A DNA stretch of 20,830 nt from contig JANBPT010000853.1 of NCBI GenBank assembly GCA_027575765.1, positions 1 through 20,830 of the forward strand, read 5' to 3'. The stretch is from Tieghemiomyces parasiticus (taxonomy: Eukaryota; Kickxellomycota; Dimargaritomycetes; Dimargaritales; Dimargaritaceae). Positions 9,367 through 18,990 of this stretch are shown here, piece after piece. The notes below the pieces were generated by a model. That model did not search any database, was not told the DNA's origin, and saw nothing but the letters and a program-made list of their open reading frames with translations. The stretch's first letter is position 1, and each line of letters starts with the position of its first letter. A program made the translations under genes and the position numbers.

Positions 9367-12212
9367 GTGTTGTTCAAAAGGGAATGGCCTAGATGGCTGC
9401 GATGGGTCGGGGAGGGTTAGGTCATAGAATTGACTATAGTTCTAGCCGAGTGCATAAGTGATGGCGTGAAGGTAAGGTGAGAATGTGGGTTGCTTCTGCC
9501 TTGCGCAGTATGATGTGAGGTCGTTTTAGGCGACCACATGTGTGTGTAATGGTGAAATTCTAATGGCAGAGTAACGGTAGTGACAATTGACCTTTGATGA
9601 TGCTAAAAATACAACTGAAGGATTGGTAAAGAGAGAGGTAATCGTGTAAACAATTATATAATAATCGTGGCCGCCCAAATGACTACATGCACATGCACTT
9701 GTGATTATTACCTTATGTTTCTTATCTCCTTTCTTCATCTGCCCACTTATGCACTTTCGGGACGAAACAATCGTCACAACAGTTCCAACCATCCTTCCGT
9801 GCCCTATCACAGCCATCCGATCAGCCCCTCCTCCAGCAGAGCCTTTGCTATATTTCCCTACTCCTCCTTACTCCTCTCTACACCGGCAGATACACCAACA
9901 AGACCTTAAACAGCAGGGTTCCACTTGCCATGTATATAAGGTCCCAAGGCAGTACCAATAACAATGAACATTTTGCGCAGTAGTTGATTGTTTACGTTAA
10001 GGATCCAGGGATTTTGCCTACCATAATGATTGTTAGGGGGGTCTCTGGAATGTATAGATTCGTTTGAGAGAAGGAGAGTAGGGAGTCAAGGCGTTTGAAA
10101 GGTACACATGGGGGATGTCTCAGGATCGGAAGGGAGGGGGGGGAAGATGCGCACAGGCAACGCTTCAGGGTGATAACAGTAGCGGAATAAACCTAGACAC
10201 GAGTAATGTGTTGAGTTGAAAGCAGCATAAGGGGTGGGTAACTAATGGGTATGGGTGTTGTTATAGATTAGCCAACACCCCACAGAGCCCTGAAAGCCAC
10301 CATAATATCACACAGGAACCAACACTGCCGTATTAACACCTACAAGTGGCGAGGGTAACACGCCCCAAGCCTTCATGACTAACTATTCGAGACCCCAGCA
10401 AAGTTTCGATTGCCACACACTTCTTGGGTATACATAAGCCCATCAACCTAATTATTAATATTCTTTACCTTACACTATCTTTATCTTGCGTACGTTTGCA
10501 ATAACCCCCCCCCTCGGGGTCTCACCTATCACACTTATGCAAATGTAAATAACCTATAACGTTTGCCTTAGAGAAAATGACACCTATTTGCTACATCCTT
10601 TGGACATTACAGTAATTCACTTTTCAGCATCAGGCAGTATTAGAATAGGTGCATCTCAGCTTAAACCGGTGCACTAGCACCCGCACCCCTAAATTGCATT
10701 GTCTGAGAAACCAAGAGATATCTAGTAATGTAGACCGCGGTCAAGGAAACGCGGGCCACGCTTGGGGTGCCCCATGCTCAGTGCGTCACTGAAAAAGCCT
10801 ATACGTAACGGGACAATAACATTTCGTAGCGTAGACCAAAGTATGGCACAGCTTTGCAATCACATCTACGTTAGGCAATTTAAAGCGTAGCACACCCCCA
10901 GGAACCGTTTACCTTAGCAGAGGTTACGGTTATCTTGCAACGGCTGCGCTGGCCTAAAGGTATTGCGCTGAAGATGGTATTCGGGCTTACCCAATATTCC
11001 CTTCACCGGCTTTATCAACCTTGCATGCCTAGCAGTCTAGTGGCACCAACCTCCCAGACTAGCGGCGTGCACCTTGAAGGTCATTTCTCCCCGCATGAGA
11101 ATCAGGGCTGTGCCACTTTCAAAGCGATAAAATCTGTCCCCATGGTCCATCGACCGCCACAGTAACAGGTAAGCATTTTCTCACCAAGCAGATTTATTGC
11201 TTATCAACGTGATATTATGATAGAGGAATCAATTAGGAGATGCTCCGGGTTAAGGCTATAGCCTCTCCCACCACACTTGGCCTTATGGATGGAGCCGCCC
11301 CAACTGGGATTGCCTCACGAAATGGCCACACCGCCATGATGGGAAAGCTAACGACCTTCCGGCGGTTGAGTCGAACTCGGATGAAATCCCGGCCCTCGAA
11401 AACACCAAACAGTCTCTCATCCTCCGCAAACGCACCTTTTTAAAGTGGGCGGCTTGTCCATGAGCGCTTGTCAATTAAGTATGCAATAATTATCCCACCT
11501 TGGTCTACTCGCCAATCGACCCACTCTCGGTGTTCACTTCATCTTCTTCCGTCCCTCGGGCCGCACCCTTCGTTACCCTATGACCGTCCAGCGATAGTCC
11601 ATGGTTTGCCCGAAACAATCGTGGCCAATCCACCGATGAGAGTGCGAGACGAGAGAAATGACAAAGCACGGCTCCAAAGACAGACGGAGTCGAGCTCGCG
11701 GCTGGTAGATGAACTGAGGTGAGACACCTTGCTACGTAAAGATTTATCTGACTGTGGGAGGGGGGAGGGCTTTCTAACCGGCGAGGTGCTAACGAAGAGC
11801 TCTAACACTTTTAATTAAACAGTATTAGAAAGACCAATATCATGTCGCCCGGCTTGGTAGAAAAGGAACCGGATGCCAGAAGGATGTCTCGCGACCATCC
11901 TCCTGCCGTCACTGTAGCGGCGGCAGACGGGAGTCCCTCAGCGCCAACCGGTCGCAGTGGTTTAATTTATTAAATTGTATTTTAGAGCTGGCGAGATTAG
12001 CCACCTTTGTATAGGAGTTATTTCTTACCTCCCCCCCTCTCGTCTTTCTTCATTTGAGTGTCCAAATAGTGGCAGATTTTAATTGTAGGGTTAACGCCGA
12101 GAGCATTGGTATGATCTGTGCTCACCCCCATGAAGGGTAGACCGTGGATTCACGCACTGCTTCCGCCCTGGCGGTCGAATGCTTGATCCCCACTAGCGTC
12201 CATTTTAAGGCG
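9367..12212. other. Long gene-poor region
   Basis: I see no supported gene in nearly 3 kb. A TATATAAG at 9933-9940 is followed by an ATG at 9964 that opens only seven codons. Frames at 10935-11165 and 11240-11443 have no recognisable motif. A pyrimidine-rich stretch at 11530-11575 (CCGTCCCTCGGGCCGCACCC) loosely resembles the leader-like bases at 9084-9112, possibly another signal-peptide remnant, but the match is weak. Confidence 0.45.
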
Positions 12213-12220
12213 TATAAATA
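12213..12220 (+). promoter_or_regulatory. TATA box of the repeat-protein gene
   Basis: TATAAATA lies 140 bases before the ATG at 12353. The upstream in-frame ATG at 12230 is too close to this element to be in the transcript, which supports 12353 as the start. Confidence 0.65.
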
Positions 12221-12352
12221 CTCGGACTGATGCCCGCCTACAAGCTCAAGTCATCATCACTCACAGCATCTACCGTCTCAGCTCTACCCCCCACCAGCCG
12301 TTCATTGATCTCACATTATCCCCATCTCTTTCTACTCATCTCAGCTTCCACC

Positions 12353-12745
12353 ATGTACTTCACCCGCATCATCACCATCACCGCCGTCGCCTCCGTTGCC
12401 GTGGCTGCCTGCGGCCTGGCCGCTTCGACCCTGTCTTTCGATTATACCCCTTCCCACGGCGCCCATCAGCAGCTCGTCCGCCGTGGGGCTACTGACTCCA
12501 TTTCTGCTAGCGGCTCTCACATCCAGCACCTGGACCGTCGCTCCCCTGTAAAGAGCGCTAAGGGCAATAATAGTAAGCCTCCTAAGAAGGCTAATAAGAA
12601 GAGCGCCCCTACCGCTGCTCCCGGTGACAAACCTGCTGCTGCTCCTGGTGGCAAACCTGCTGCTGCTCCTGGTGGCAAACCTGCTGCTGCTCCCGGCGGC
12701 AAACCTGCTGCTGCTCCTGGTGGCAAACCTGCCTCTCCTATGTAG
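12353..12745 (+). CDS. Small secreted basic protein with dibasic sites and PAAAPGGK repeats
   Basis: The 130-residue protein begins in the context TTCCACCATGT. Residues 1-24 are a signal peptide (TRIITITAVASVAVAACGLA core). Two Arg-Arg pairs, at 43-44 and 62-63, are candidate sites for a Kex2-type processing protease, as is the Lys-rich stretch at 75-83 (KPPKKANKK). From residue 90 the chain is a tandem array of eight-residue units PGGKPAAA (first unit PGDKPAAA), four full copies plus a partial fifth ending in KPASPM. The tail is rich in Lys, Ala, Pro and Gly and must be disordered. It has one cysteine, inside the leader. The layout resembles fungal Kex2-processed repeat proteins, but here the repeats are not separated by dibasic cuts, so it might instead be a cell-wall-associated or nucleic-acid/polyanion-binding peptide. 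Function is unknown. Confidence 0.8.
   Translation: MYFTRIITITAVASVAVAACGLAASTLSFDYTPSHGAHQQLVRRGATDSISASGSHIQHLDRRSPVKSAKGNNSKPPKKANKKSAPTAAPGDKPAAAPGGKPAAAPGGKPAAAPGGKPAAAPGGKPASPM
12620..12736 (+). repeat. 24-bp coding tandem repeat
   Basis: Four full 24-base units, each reading close to CCTGGTGGCAAACCTGCTGC followed by TGCT, and a partial fifth encode the PGGKPAAA array. Units differ at only a few bases (CCTGGT versus CCCGGC or CCCGGTGAC), so copy number probably varies between strains by slippage or unequal exchange. Confidence 0.9.
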
Positions 12746-14189
12746 GTCGTCCAGGAATCGTCTTCGTGAGGACCTGAAGATCATAACGCATGTCTCGCCT
12801 ACAGTTCCAACTTGAAGTGTTTCTACGGTATTCTCACTATTAAACACCATGCACCCGAGCGCTGTCGGCGAATTCATTGCGTGCCCTAATCCGATATACT
12901 GCGGTGTGTTGATAATGAAAAGTATTATACCGTGGGAGATAGTGCATTACCCAATTAGCTAATAACGGTTGAATGGATGATGGGGGTATCCACAACGATG
13001 GCATATACTTAAGAATAATCGCCACCACCCAGTAAATGGCGGCGGTCGAGATAAGAGTGGGTGGATATACCCGGCATATGATGGTGATGATTATTCCAAA
13101 CTATCGCGCGCCTGGTAGTACCAATAGCGTTTCATTGCGCAGGAGAGGAGACAGCGGGCGAAGCGCCAGAGTCAAGACGTGGCGAGTCGTTCAGCCACCT
13201 TCCCTTTGAGATGATGTGCTACCATGTATTACTCCAGCACAGCCTTCGATGGAAACCGTCTATAGATACACGATAACTCCCTAGAGCTGGCATGAGCCGA
13301 CACCTTTCACTACGCATGCTGACCGGGTGTTGGCAGCCTCTGTTACATTAAGGGCTGTTTTTTGTTGGCCTTTCCCATTGACATCGAGTTCCGTCCATTC
13401 AGGGACTACAGATGAAACGCCCCGGTCGTACATGGCTCAGTTGGGGGCGGGGAGTTCGTCTTATTTACTCCCCTCTCCATCTCTAGCGTATTGTGACGGG
13501 GTGTATGGCCCGAAGGGAGGAGCAACTAGAAGGAAGCCTGAGGGCGGGTCGTATGCGAGCAGGCCAGAAATAAAGAAACAATATTTATTACATACTAGAC
13601 GAATTTATCGTTTATGGCCAATTCGCCGTCTTGAAATAAGTGTGGTTCAAGTGATGACGCGAAACCGTTTGGTGTAGCTTGAGTTGTTTGAGTTGGAGTG
13701 TTTTCCCGTGAGGGTTAAGATTCAAGTCCAGCCGAATTCTCCTTCACAGTCAGAGATGCCGCCGCCTGCCTGATTCTGAAAGGGTAAGGGTAAGCGGTGA
13801 TGGAAGTTGGTACATTCCATCAGGAAGCCAGGTTTGGAAGGGAGGCGGCTTTCTTTGACTGGAAGGCTTCCCAGGGGGCGCCTTGGCTATACCCACAATA
13901 GCGACACGCTAGCTATCAAACGTTGTTTCAGGGAGACGCTGACTATATTGCAGAAACAGTCATAGTTCAGTTAAAATATCGGTGGGCGAGATCGATTGAG
14001 AGGAGGCGATAAAAAAAAACGCATATAAAAGAAAATCGCTGGCGGAACGACAGTGAGGCAGGGAAAAGGCAATTGATTGGAAGTGGAAGCGACTAAGGCG
14101 GATAGAATAATAGAAAAAGTTGGGGTAGAAGTAGTACATGGAGGTGGTGGGGAGATTCAACACACGTGCATTCCGATAACCCTGACGCT
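12746..14189. other. Intergenic region
   Basis: No supported gene is seen. The frame at 13327-13677 begins with GTG and has no recognisable motif. A perfect 8-bp inverted repeat TGATGGAA/TTCCATCA lies at 13799-13822. The right end (about 13960-14189) is the 3' flank of the minus-strand ligase gene and is T-rich on that strand, without an AATAAA. Confidence 0.45.
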
Positions 14190-16670
14190 TTAGCGGAAAG
14201 ACGATTGGCCGGGCGACATGGGCGGTGGTTGCGTTGATGACGGCGACGACTGATGTTGAGGCTGCCGTGGCTCGTGATGTTGGTGAAATGGGGAGGCGGT
14301 GCGCTTGCGCTGCTCCTCATCATCGCCGCTGGCATCCTCGGCGGTATCAGTCACCCAAGACGACGTGTTCTCGCGGCCACGCGGGACAGGGGGGCCCCCT
14401 ACCAGTCGACTCGACGCGGCATCAATTCCCGACGGTGCCAGGGCCAGATCCCCGCCGCCTAAAGACGAAGCTGGGGAGGTTGAATGCAGAGGGTAGCTAG
14501 CCCCGGGCGACGAGGCGAGACTGACACCGGCCGTGGACGGCGCGTCCGTCGTAGCTCGGGGGCTAGGGATGGCCGGCGGGAAGGAAGAGGTGGCCGCGGG
14601 CCCCAGGCTACCACTGCTACTGCTGCTGGCACTGTTACCCACCATGCGCAGATGGTTGAGTACCGAAGCGAGCGGGGAAGCTGCATTATTGCTCGTGTTC
14701 ACCGTCCGGTGGTTCTGCAAAAAGTCTGTGCTGTCGGACAGGCGGCGTCGAAATTCGCGGAAAGGACCCGCTGGACCGCCCTCAGAAACCTGGGGCTGCG
14801 CTGGTGGGGGCGGCATGAGCCCGCGGTCGGTAGCGGAGGGGGGTGACCGGCTGAGCGCCGACGCGGTCAAGGTGCGACCCATGGAGGGACGAACCGGACC
14901 GGAGGAGTGGGTGGCGGCCGTGCGGTGGCTGGCTCCGCGGCCCATGTCCATGGGGCTCAGGGGTAGAGCGACTTGCGGGGCCTCGGCAAAGGTGCGCATC
15001 ATGGGCGAGTCGGGCACGTCGTCGGGGGCCGTGGGTTCGGTGGCGCACGACTGGGCGCGGCGGCGACTGGGGTTGCGCAACAGCAGGTGGGCGGCCGGGA
15101 GGGGCTGGACTTCGGCATTGGGGTCGACGGGGGCTGGGGGGCGCAAGTTGAGCAGAGGGGCCAGGAGAGGAGCTGGCGCACGCATGTTCACGAGAGGGGC
15201 CAGGACGGGGCCCGGGGCGCCGGTAAAACCGGTGGGCGAGGGCAGCATGGTGGGGGAGGGAAGCGCGCCCGCCCGCGTAGTAGTGATTGAATGATGGTAC
15301 GGAACCCGGTCCGCCGCTGCACTCCTAGTCGCGGGGGGCGCCTGCCCGTTTCCCGACAAGGCGGACGGAGGGGCGGGGGTTGCTTCGGCCATGGATTCCT
15401 CCGACATGAAGGCCGCGTCCGAGCCCGAATCGTCGACCGGCAGGTCGGTCGCGGATGGTAGGGTCACAGCCATGGAAGACAGGCGGCCGGCGACCTGGGC
15501 GGTCGGCGAGTTATGGTGGTGCGGATGGAGACTGTGGTGCGGGCCGGCGGTGGAGGGGCTGCTGGGGGCTGCCTCGTGGCGGGCGTGGGTCTGGTCGCGG
15601 CTCAGGGAGTGGCCTGGAGTGGACTCCTCGTCACTGCCCGTGTGGACGGTGGCACCTGAGACGGGCACCGGGGTGGCCTGAGCCGGTCCGTCAGGCCGGG
15701 GGCCGGGACGCAGGTCATCGCCGTCGGCGGTCTCGCGCACAGGGGTGGTGGCTACAGCCACCGAGTCTACGTCCATCATCTGGCTCTGGTCGATCGGAGG
15801 CAGGGCCAAGGAACTGGCCCGCGCAGGGATCTGGGCATTCCCAAGGTGGGGGTGGTCTGGTGGCGGCGGGGCGGACACGGAGCCGTTCGCCTCGGTGGTC
15901 TGGCGCTCCTGGGAGCGGGCAGTTACGTCGTTCTCGTATTCCTCGACGGGAGCTTCAAGGTCAGCGTAGGTACGACACAGCGGGCAACAGAAGCCCGTAT
16001 TGGTGAACACAATGGGTTTGACACACTTGAAGTGGAAGCAGTGCGAGCACGGAGCCACGAACAAGGCCTGGAAGGGACCCATGGCGTACAGACAGATGCA
16101 GCACTCGTGGCGTTCTTCGTTGCCGGTGTTGAAGCTGTTGAACATATTCTGGAGGTTACGCATCACCCTTAAGCGGTAGGGATTCTCGGCCTGCCGTTGC
16201 CAGGCACGGTTGATCTCTAGGCGGATCTTGACGCACTTGTAGATATCCTGGACGCCGCCCTGGTAGTCGACACCGAGCTGCAAAATGTCGCCGTCATGCA
16301 GGCGGCGGGCCGGACTCTCGACGCCGGCCAAGCTAAGGCGGATATGGTTAAGGAAGGTGCCCGAGGAACTCTTGGTGTCGCGGATGTACAGATGGCCACC
16401 CTCCGACCAGATCTCGGCGTGGCTGCGACTGACCACCTTGCTCTTGAAGGCGATGCGGTTCGGCTGCTGGCTGACGCGGTCGGTGAAGCGGCCGACCTTG
16501 AGAATCGTGCCGTCGGGGACTTCGCGGTCCATCGCCTCAAAGTAGAGGCAGTGGCGCACATCAGGGATGTGCGGAGCAAAGCGGATGTGGGGCACGGCGG
16601 GGCCGGTGGAGTCCTCCGCGGCGGCGACAGCCCCGACGACGGGCTCCAGTGGAGGCGACGGCGCGCTCAT
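14190..16670 (-). CDS. dma1: Dma1-like FHA-RING E3 ubiquitin ligase with long disordered tail
   Basis: One exon encodes 826 residues. An FHA domain (about 45-150) carries the phosphothreonine-binding residues of the family: Gly60-Arg61, Ser81-Arg82-Ser83-His84, and Thr105...Asn108 in SSGTFLNHIRL. It is followed by LQLGVDYQGG-type sequence and a RING-H2 finger at 190-232 (CCIC, APCSHCFHFKC, CPLC; C3H2C3). FHA followed closely by RING defines the Dma1/Dma2 family, related to human CHFR and RNF8, which ubiquitinates phosphorylated targets in the spindle checkpoint and septation. Residues 240-826 are a Pro/Ser/Thr-rich tail with many S/T-P sites, the basophilic-kinase-like RRRLS (641-645) and RKRTASP (788-794), and a tandem 13-residue duplication (489-501, 502-514). 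S. pombe Dma1 is only about 270 residues. The start is the first ATG: the open frame continues 103 codons upstream but begins with TTG and holds no other Met. Confidence 0.9.
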   Translation of the reverse strand: MSAPSPPLEPVVGAVAAAEDSTGPAVPHIRFAPHIPDVRHCLYFEAMDREVPDGTILKVGRFTDRVSQQPNRIAFKSKVVSRSHAEIWSEGGHLYIRDTKSSSGTFLNHIRLSLAGVESPARRLHDGDILQLGVDYQGGVQDIYKCVKIRLEINRAWQRQAENPYRLRVMRNLQNMFNSFNTGNEERHECCICLYAMGPFQALFVAPCSHCFHFKCVKPIVFTNTGFCCPLCRTYADLEAPVEEYENDVTARSQERQTTEANGSVSAPPPPDHPHLGNAQIPARASSLALPPIDQSQMMDVDSVAVATTPVRETADGDDLRPGPRPDGPAQATPVPVSGATVHTGSDEESTPGHSLSRDQTHARHEAAPSSPSTAGPHHSLHPHHHNSPTAQVAGRLSSMAVTLPSATDLPVDDSGSDAAFMSEESMAEATPAPPSALSGNGQAPPATRSAAADRVPYHHSITTTRAGALPSPTMLPSPTGFTGAPGPVLAPLVNMRAPAPLLAPLLNLRPPAPVDPNAEVQPLPAAHLLLRNPSRRRAQSCATEPTAPDDVPDSPMMRTFAEAPQVALPLSPMDMGRGASHRTAATHSSGPVRPSMGRTLTASALSRSPPSATDRGLMPPPPAQPQVSEGGPAGPFREFRRRLSDSTDFLQNHRTVNTSNNAASPLASVLNHLRMVGNSASSSSSGSLGPAATSSFPPAIPSPRATTDAPSTAGVSLASSPGASYPLHSTSPASSLGGGDLALAPSGIDAASSRLVGGPPVPRGRENTSSWVTDTAEDASGDDEEQRKRTASPFHQHHEPRQPQHQSSPSSTQPPPMSPGQSSFR

Positions 16671-18980
16671 GGGGAAGTAGTAAGACAGGGTAGACCTAAG
16701 GCTCTGGCAATAGCCGACCAGGCCTGAAGAAGGATGGGGTGGGTGGGGATGGGGTTGAGCGCGAATAGAGGGGATGCACGGGGTAAGGAAGAACGGGAGG
16801 TGGCGTGAGTCCGGGAGGTGGAGGGCCAAGATGCGGGGGGAGTTGCCGTGGACGGCGAGGGAGATGGCGGTTAGTTTCGGGTTGGTGGCAGCGTGATGGG
16901 GTAGCGGGGGAATACAGGTAGAAGGACGAAGGGATGGCGGTTGGGTCCGATGAGGGAAACGGCAGGCGGCGGCGGCCAAGAAGTATGCGGGGGATGGTGA
17001 GATGAGGGTGGAGACGGCCCACGGAGGAAGGGGAAAGCGCTGGAAGCTACTTGGAAGAAAAGTGTGCGCAAGATGGCTGTCGCAGAGACAAAGAGGACCG
17101 GCACAGGTAGGCAGGTAGACAAGGCGAGGAGGAGAGATGGCCAGACGAGCGCTCTCGCCCGGAAGGGTCCGGGCCAGGTTTTAAGCAGACCGGTGCGCAC
17201 AAGAGATGAGGAAACAGGCGCGGTGGCCAAAGACCACGCGGTCGACCGCACGAGCTGACACCCAAGGTATTCAGTCCACAGCGCCGTCCGCGGGGTGCCA
17301 TCCGCGCCTCTCTTTGTGGGAAGGATGGGTGGTGGAGGCAAGCGAGGGAGCAAACAGGCCGGGCCACGGTGTCTCACTATTTACCCCTTCGCTCGGCAGA
17401 ACGACGCTCACATCGCCACCAACCCCCGCGGCCGCCACCGTAGGATCGAGCAATGTCCTGGCCCGTCGTGTTCGGCTTACACAAAGGCAGTCGCAGAGCG
17501 CCCATTGTGGTGTGCCAGCCGACCACAATGAAAGCCACACGTCCATCACGGCGGAGGTAAGCCCGGCCCACGGGTGGACAGCGAACATAGCTCAACAGAC
17601 CCTCGCCAGTCCCGCCAAAATCCTCCGAGCCTGAGAAGGGCCTATAGCCGACCCCACATGGTCTGAGAGCCAGGGTCCTTGGATGTCTCCGCCCGGTCAC
17701 GCCCGTGCTGCACCTACTAGCCGCGGCATGACAGGGCCTGGAGGTCCTGAGGACAACGGGCTCGGCAGACCATACAAACTAAAAAAATCCACCGCGGCAG
17801 CAAAGTAAGCAGCCGGGAGCGCGGGAAAAAAAGGAACGTGACCACTCCAGTTCACTTCCCACAACCTCACCACCCCTGCCTTGTTAACTTGTTCCGTGTC
17901 CTGAGGGGCAGGCCAGACTCAGGCGGGCAAGTTGCCGACCACCATCCCAGGCTAGGGCCAGGGGCGGGCGAGGGCTGCGAGTCTAAAAACAGAAGGACCT
18001 GGGGGTCGCGGGTTGCTCCGTCGACCGGGTGGCCCTGTGAAGGCCGATCCCGAGACGGCGAGCGCCGCTCGCTGCGCTCAAGGAGATAGCTTACCTAGTG
18101 GGTTCAGAGCGGGCGAGGGGAGGAGGCGCGACGGGAGTTCGCAGGTAACCAGCGTCCGGGGATAGCGTCCGAGGAACGGGGCGTATGTTTGGCGGCAAGA
18201 GCAGGTTGGACAATTAGTTCCGGAAAAGAGCGGGGGAGAGGAGGGAGGAGATGCAAATGGCGAGCGAGAAGCTCGAGTGCGTGGGGTAAAAAAGGCCGGT
18301 ATGGGGAAGGGTGGAGGTGGCGGTCGAGTCAAAGACAGTGAGGGCAGAGAGAGAGTGGAGGAATGACGACGTGTGCGCCAGAGGATCGTGGAGGTACAAA
18401 ACACGAAGTGGCGATGAGGAGGGAGGGACGCCGGGAAGGAATAATAAACCACTCTGGCCAACCAACAACAAAGGGCGGAGACTGCCACACTCAGTCAGTC
18501 AGACAAAAGGGGAGGTGGTGGCGAGCTGACTACCAAAACGCGCCGCAGATGTGGATGACGACTGAGGAAATGCGGGAATGGTCAAAGGAAATAAACGTTC
18601 GGGAATTGCACGAACGAACCGACCGTCCTTCAAGACTTGTGTGGCGTGGAAGTCGGTAAAACGGAGTGGAAAGAAACAGGAAAGTGTACAGGCAGAGGAG
18701 AGAGAGAGGCAGGCTGGTGTAGCTTCCGTAGCTGACCGTCCAGGTTAATGGCTGGAACTATTGAAAGAGGGTGTGCAGACTGGCCCGGAGAGCCGTAGGG
18801 TGGATGAGTGGTGGGTATAGCCAGACCCAAGGGGTTGGAGAGGATGAAGGTATGGTGTACTGCCAGAGCAGGGGACGAGGGGTTAGCAGAACAGGGCTAT
18901 GCTAAGCGGAGGGAGGGACGCAGGACATGCGAGGAGGTGAACAGGATCGGGTGGCAGGGGTCCTCGAGGTACGTAAGTGC
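16671..18980 (-). promoter_or_regulatory. Leader and promoter region of the Dma1-like gene
   Basis: The minus strand here is C/T-rich and free of recognisable coding sequence. The 309 bases before the start codon stay open in frame but have no ATG and encode only Pro/His-rich low-complexity sequence, so I treat them as 5' leader. No TATA box is seen close by. A donor-like AGGTAAGC (minus strand, intron start 18094) and an acceptor-like TTTTCTTCCAAGTAG (end 17047) could bound a leader intron of about 1 kb; this is speculative. Confidence 0.35.
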
Positions 18981-18983
18981 CCC

Positions 18984-18990
18984 TTTTATA
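18984..18990 (-). promoter_or_regulatory. Minus-strand TATAAAA element without an assigned gene
   Basis: The minus strand reads CCCCGTATAAAAGGGGC. The first ATG downstream (about 18925) opens only eight codons. It might drive a long-leader transcript of the Dma1-like gene 2.3 kb away or a non-coding RNA, or be chance. Confidence 0.3.

Noticed and set aside
12230..12352. Upstream ATG in frame with the repeat protein
   Set aside because: It lies only 10 bases past the TATA box, so it is probably not transcribed, and it would hide the signal peptide.
12620..12736. Regular 24-bp repeats considered as a CRISPR or satellite array
   Set aside because: The repeats are contiguous with no spacers and encode a regular peptide in frame at the end of a gene with a promoter and leader.
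13327..13677. Plus-strand frame of 116 codons
   Set aside because: It starts with GTG rather than ATG and has no signal peptide, TATA box or recognised domain.
14533..15294. Open frame of 253 codons on the plus strand, and several others between 14225 and 16727
   Set aside because: They lie antisense to the tail and domains of the Dma1-like gene, whose FHA and RING motifs are unmistakable. The GC-rich, Pro/Ser-coding DNA lacks stops in other frames.
17206..17634. Plus-strand frame of 142 codons upstream of the ligase gene
   Set aside because: It has no recognisable domain and lies in GC-rich DNA where long frames arise by composition; the opposite strand is equally open.
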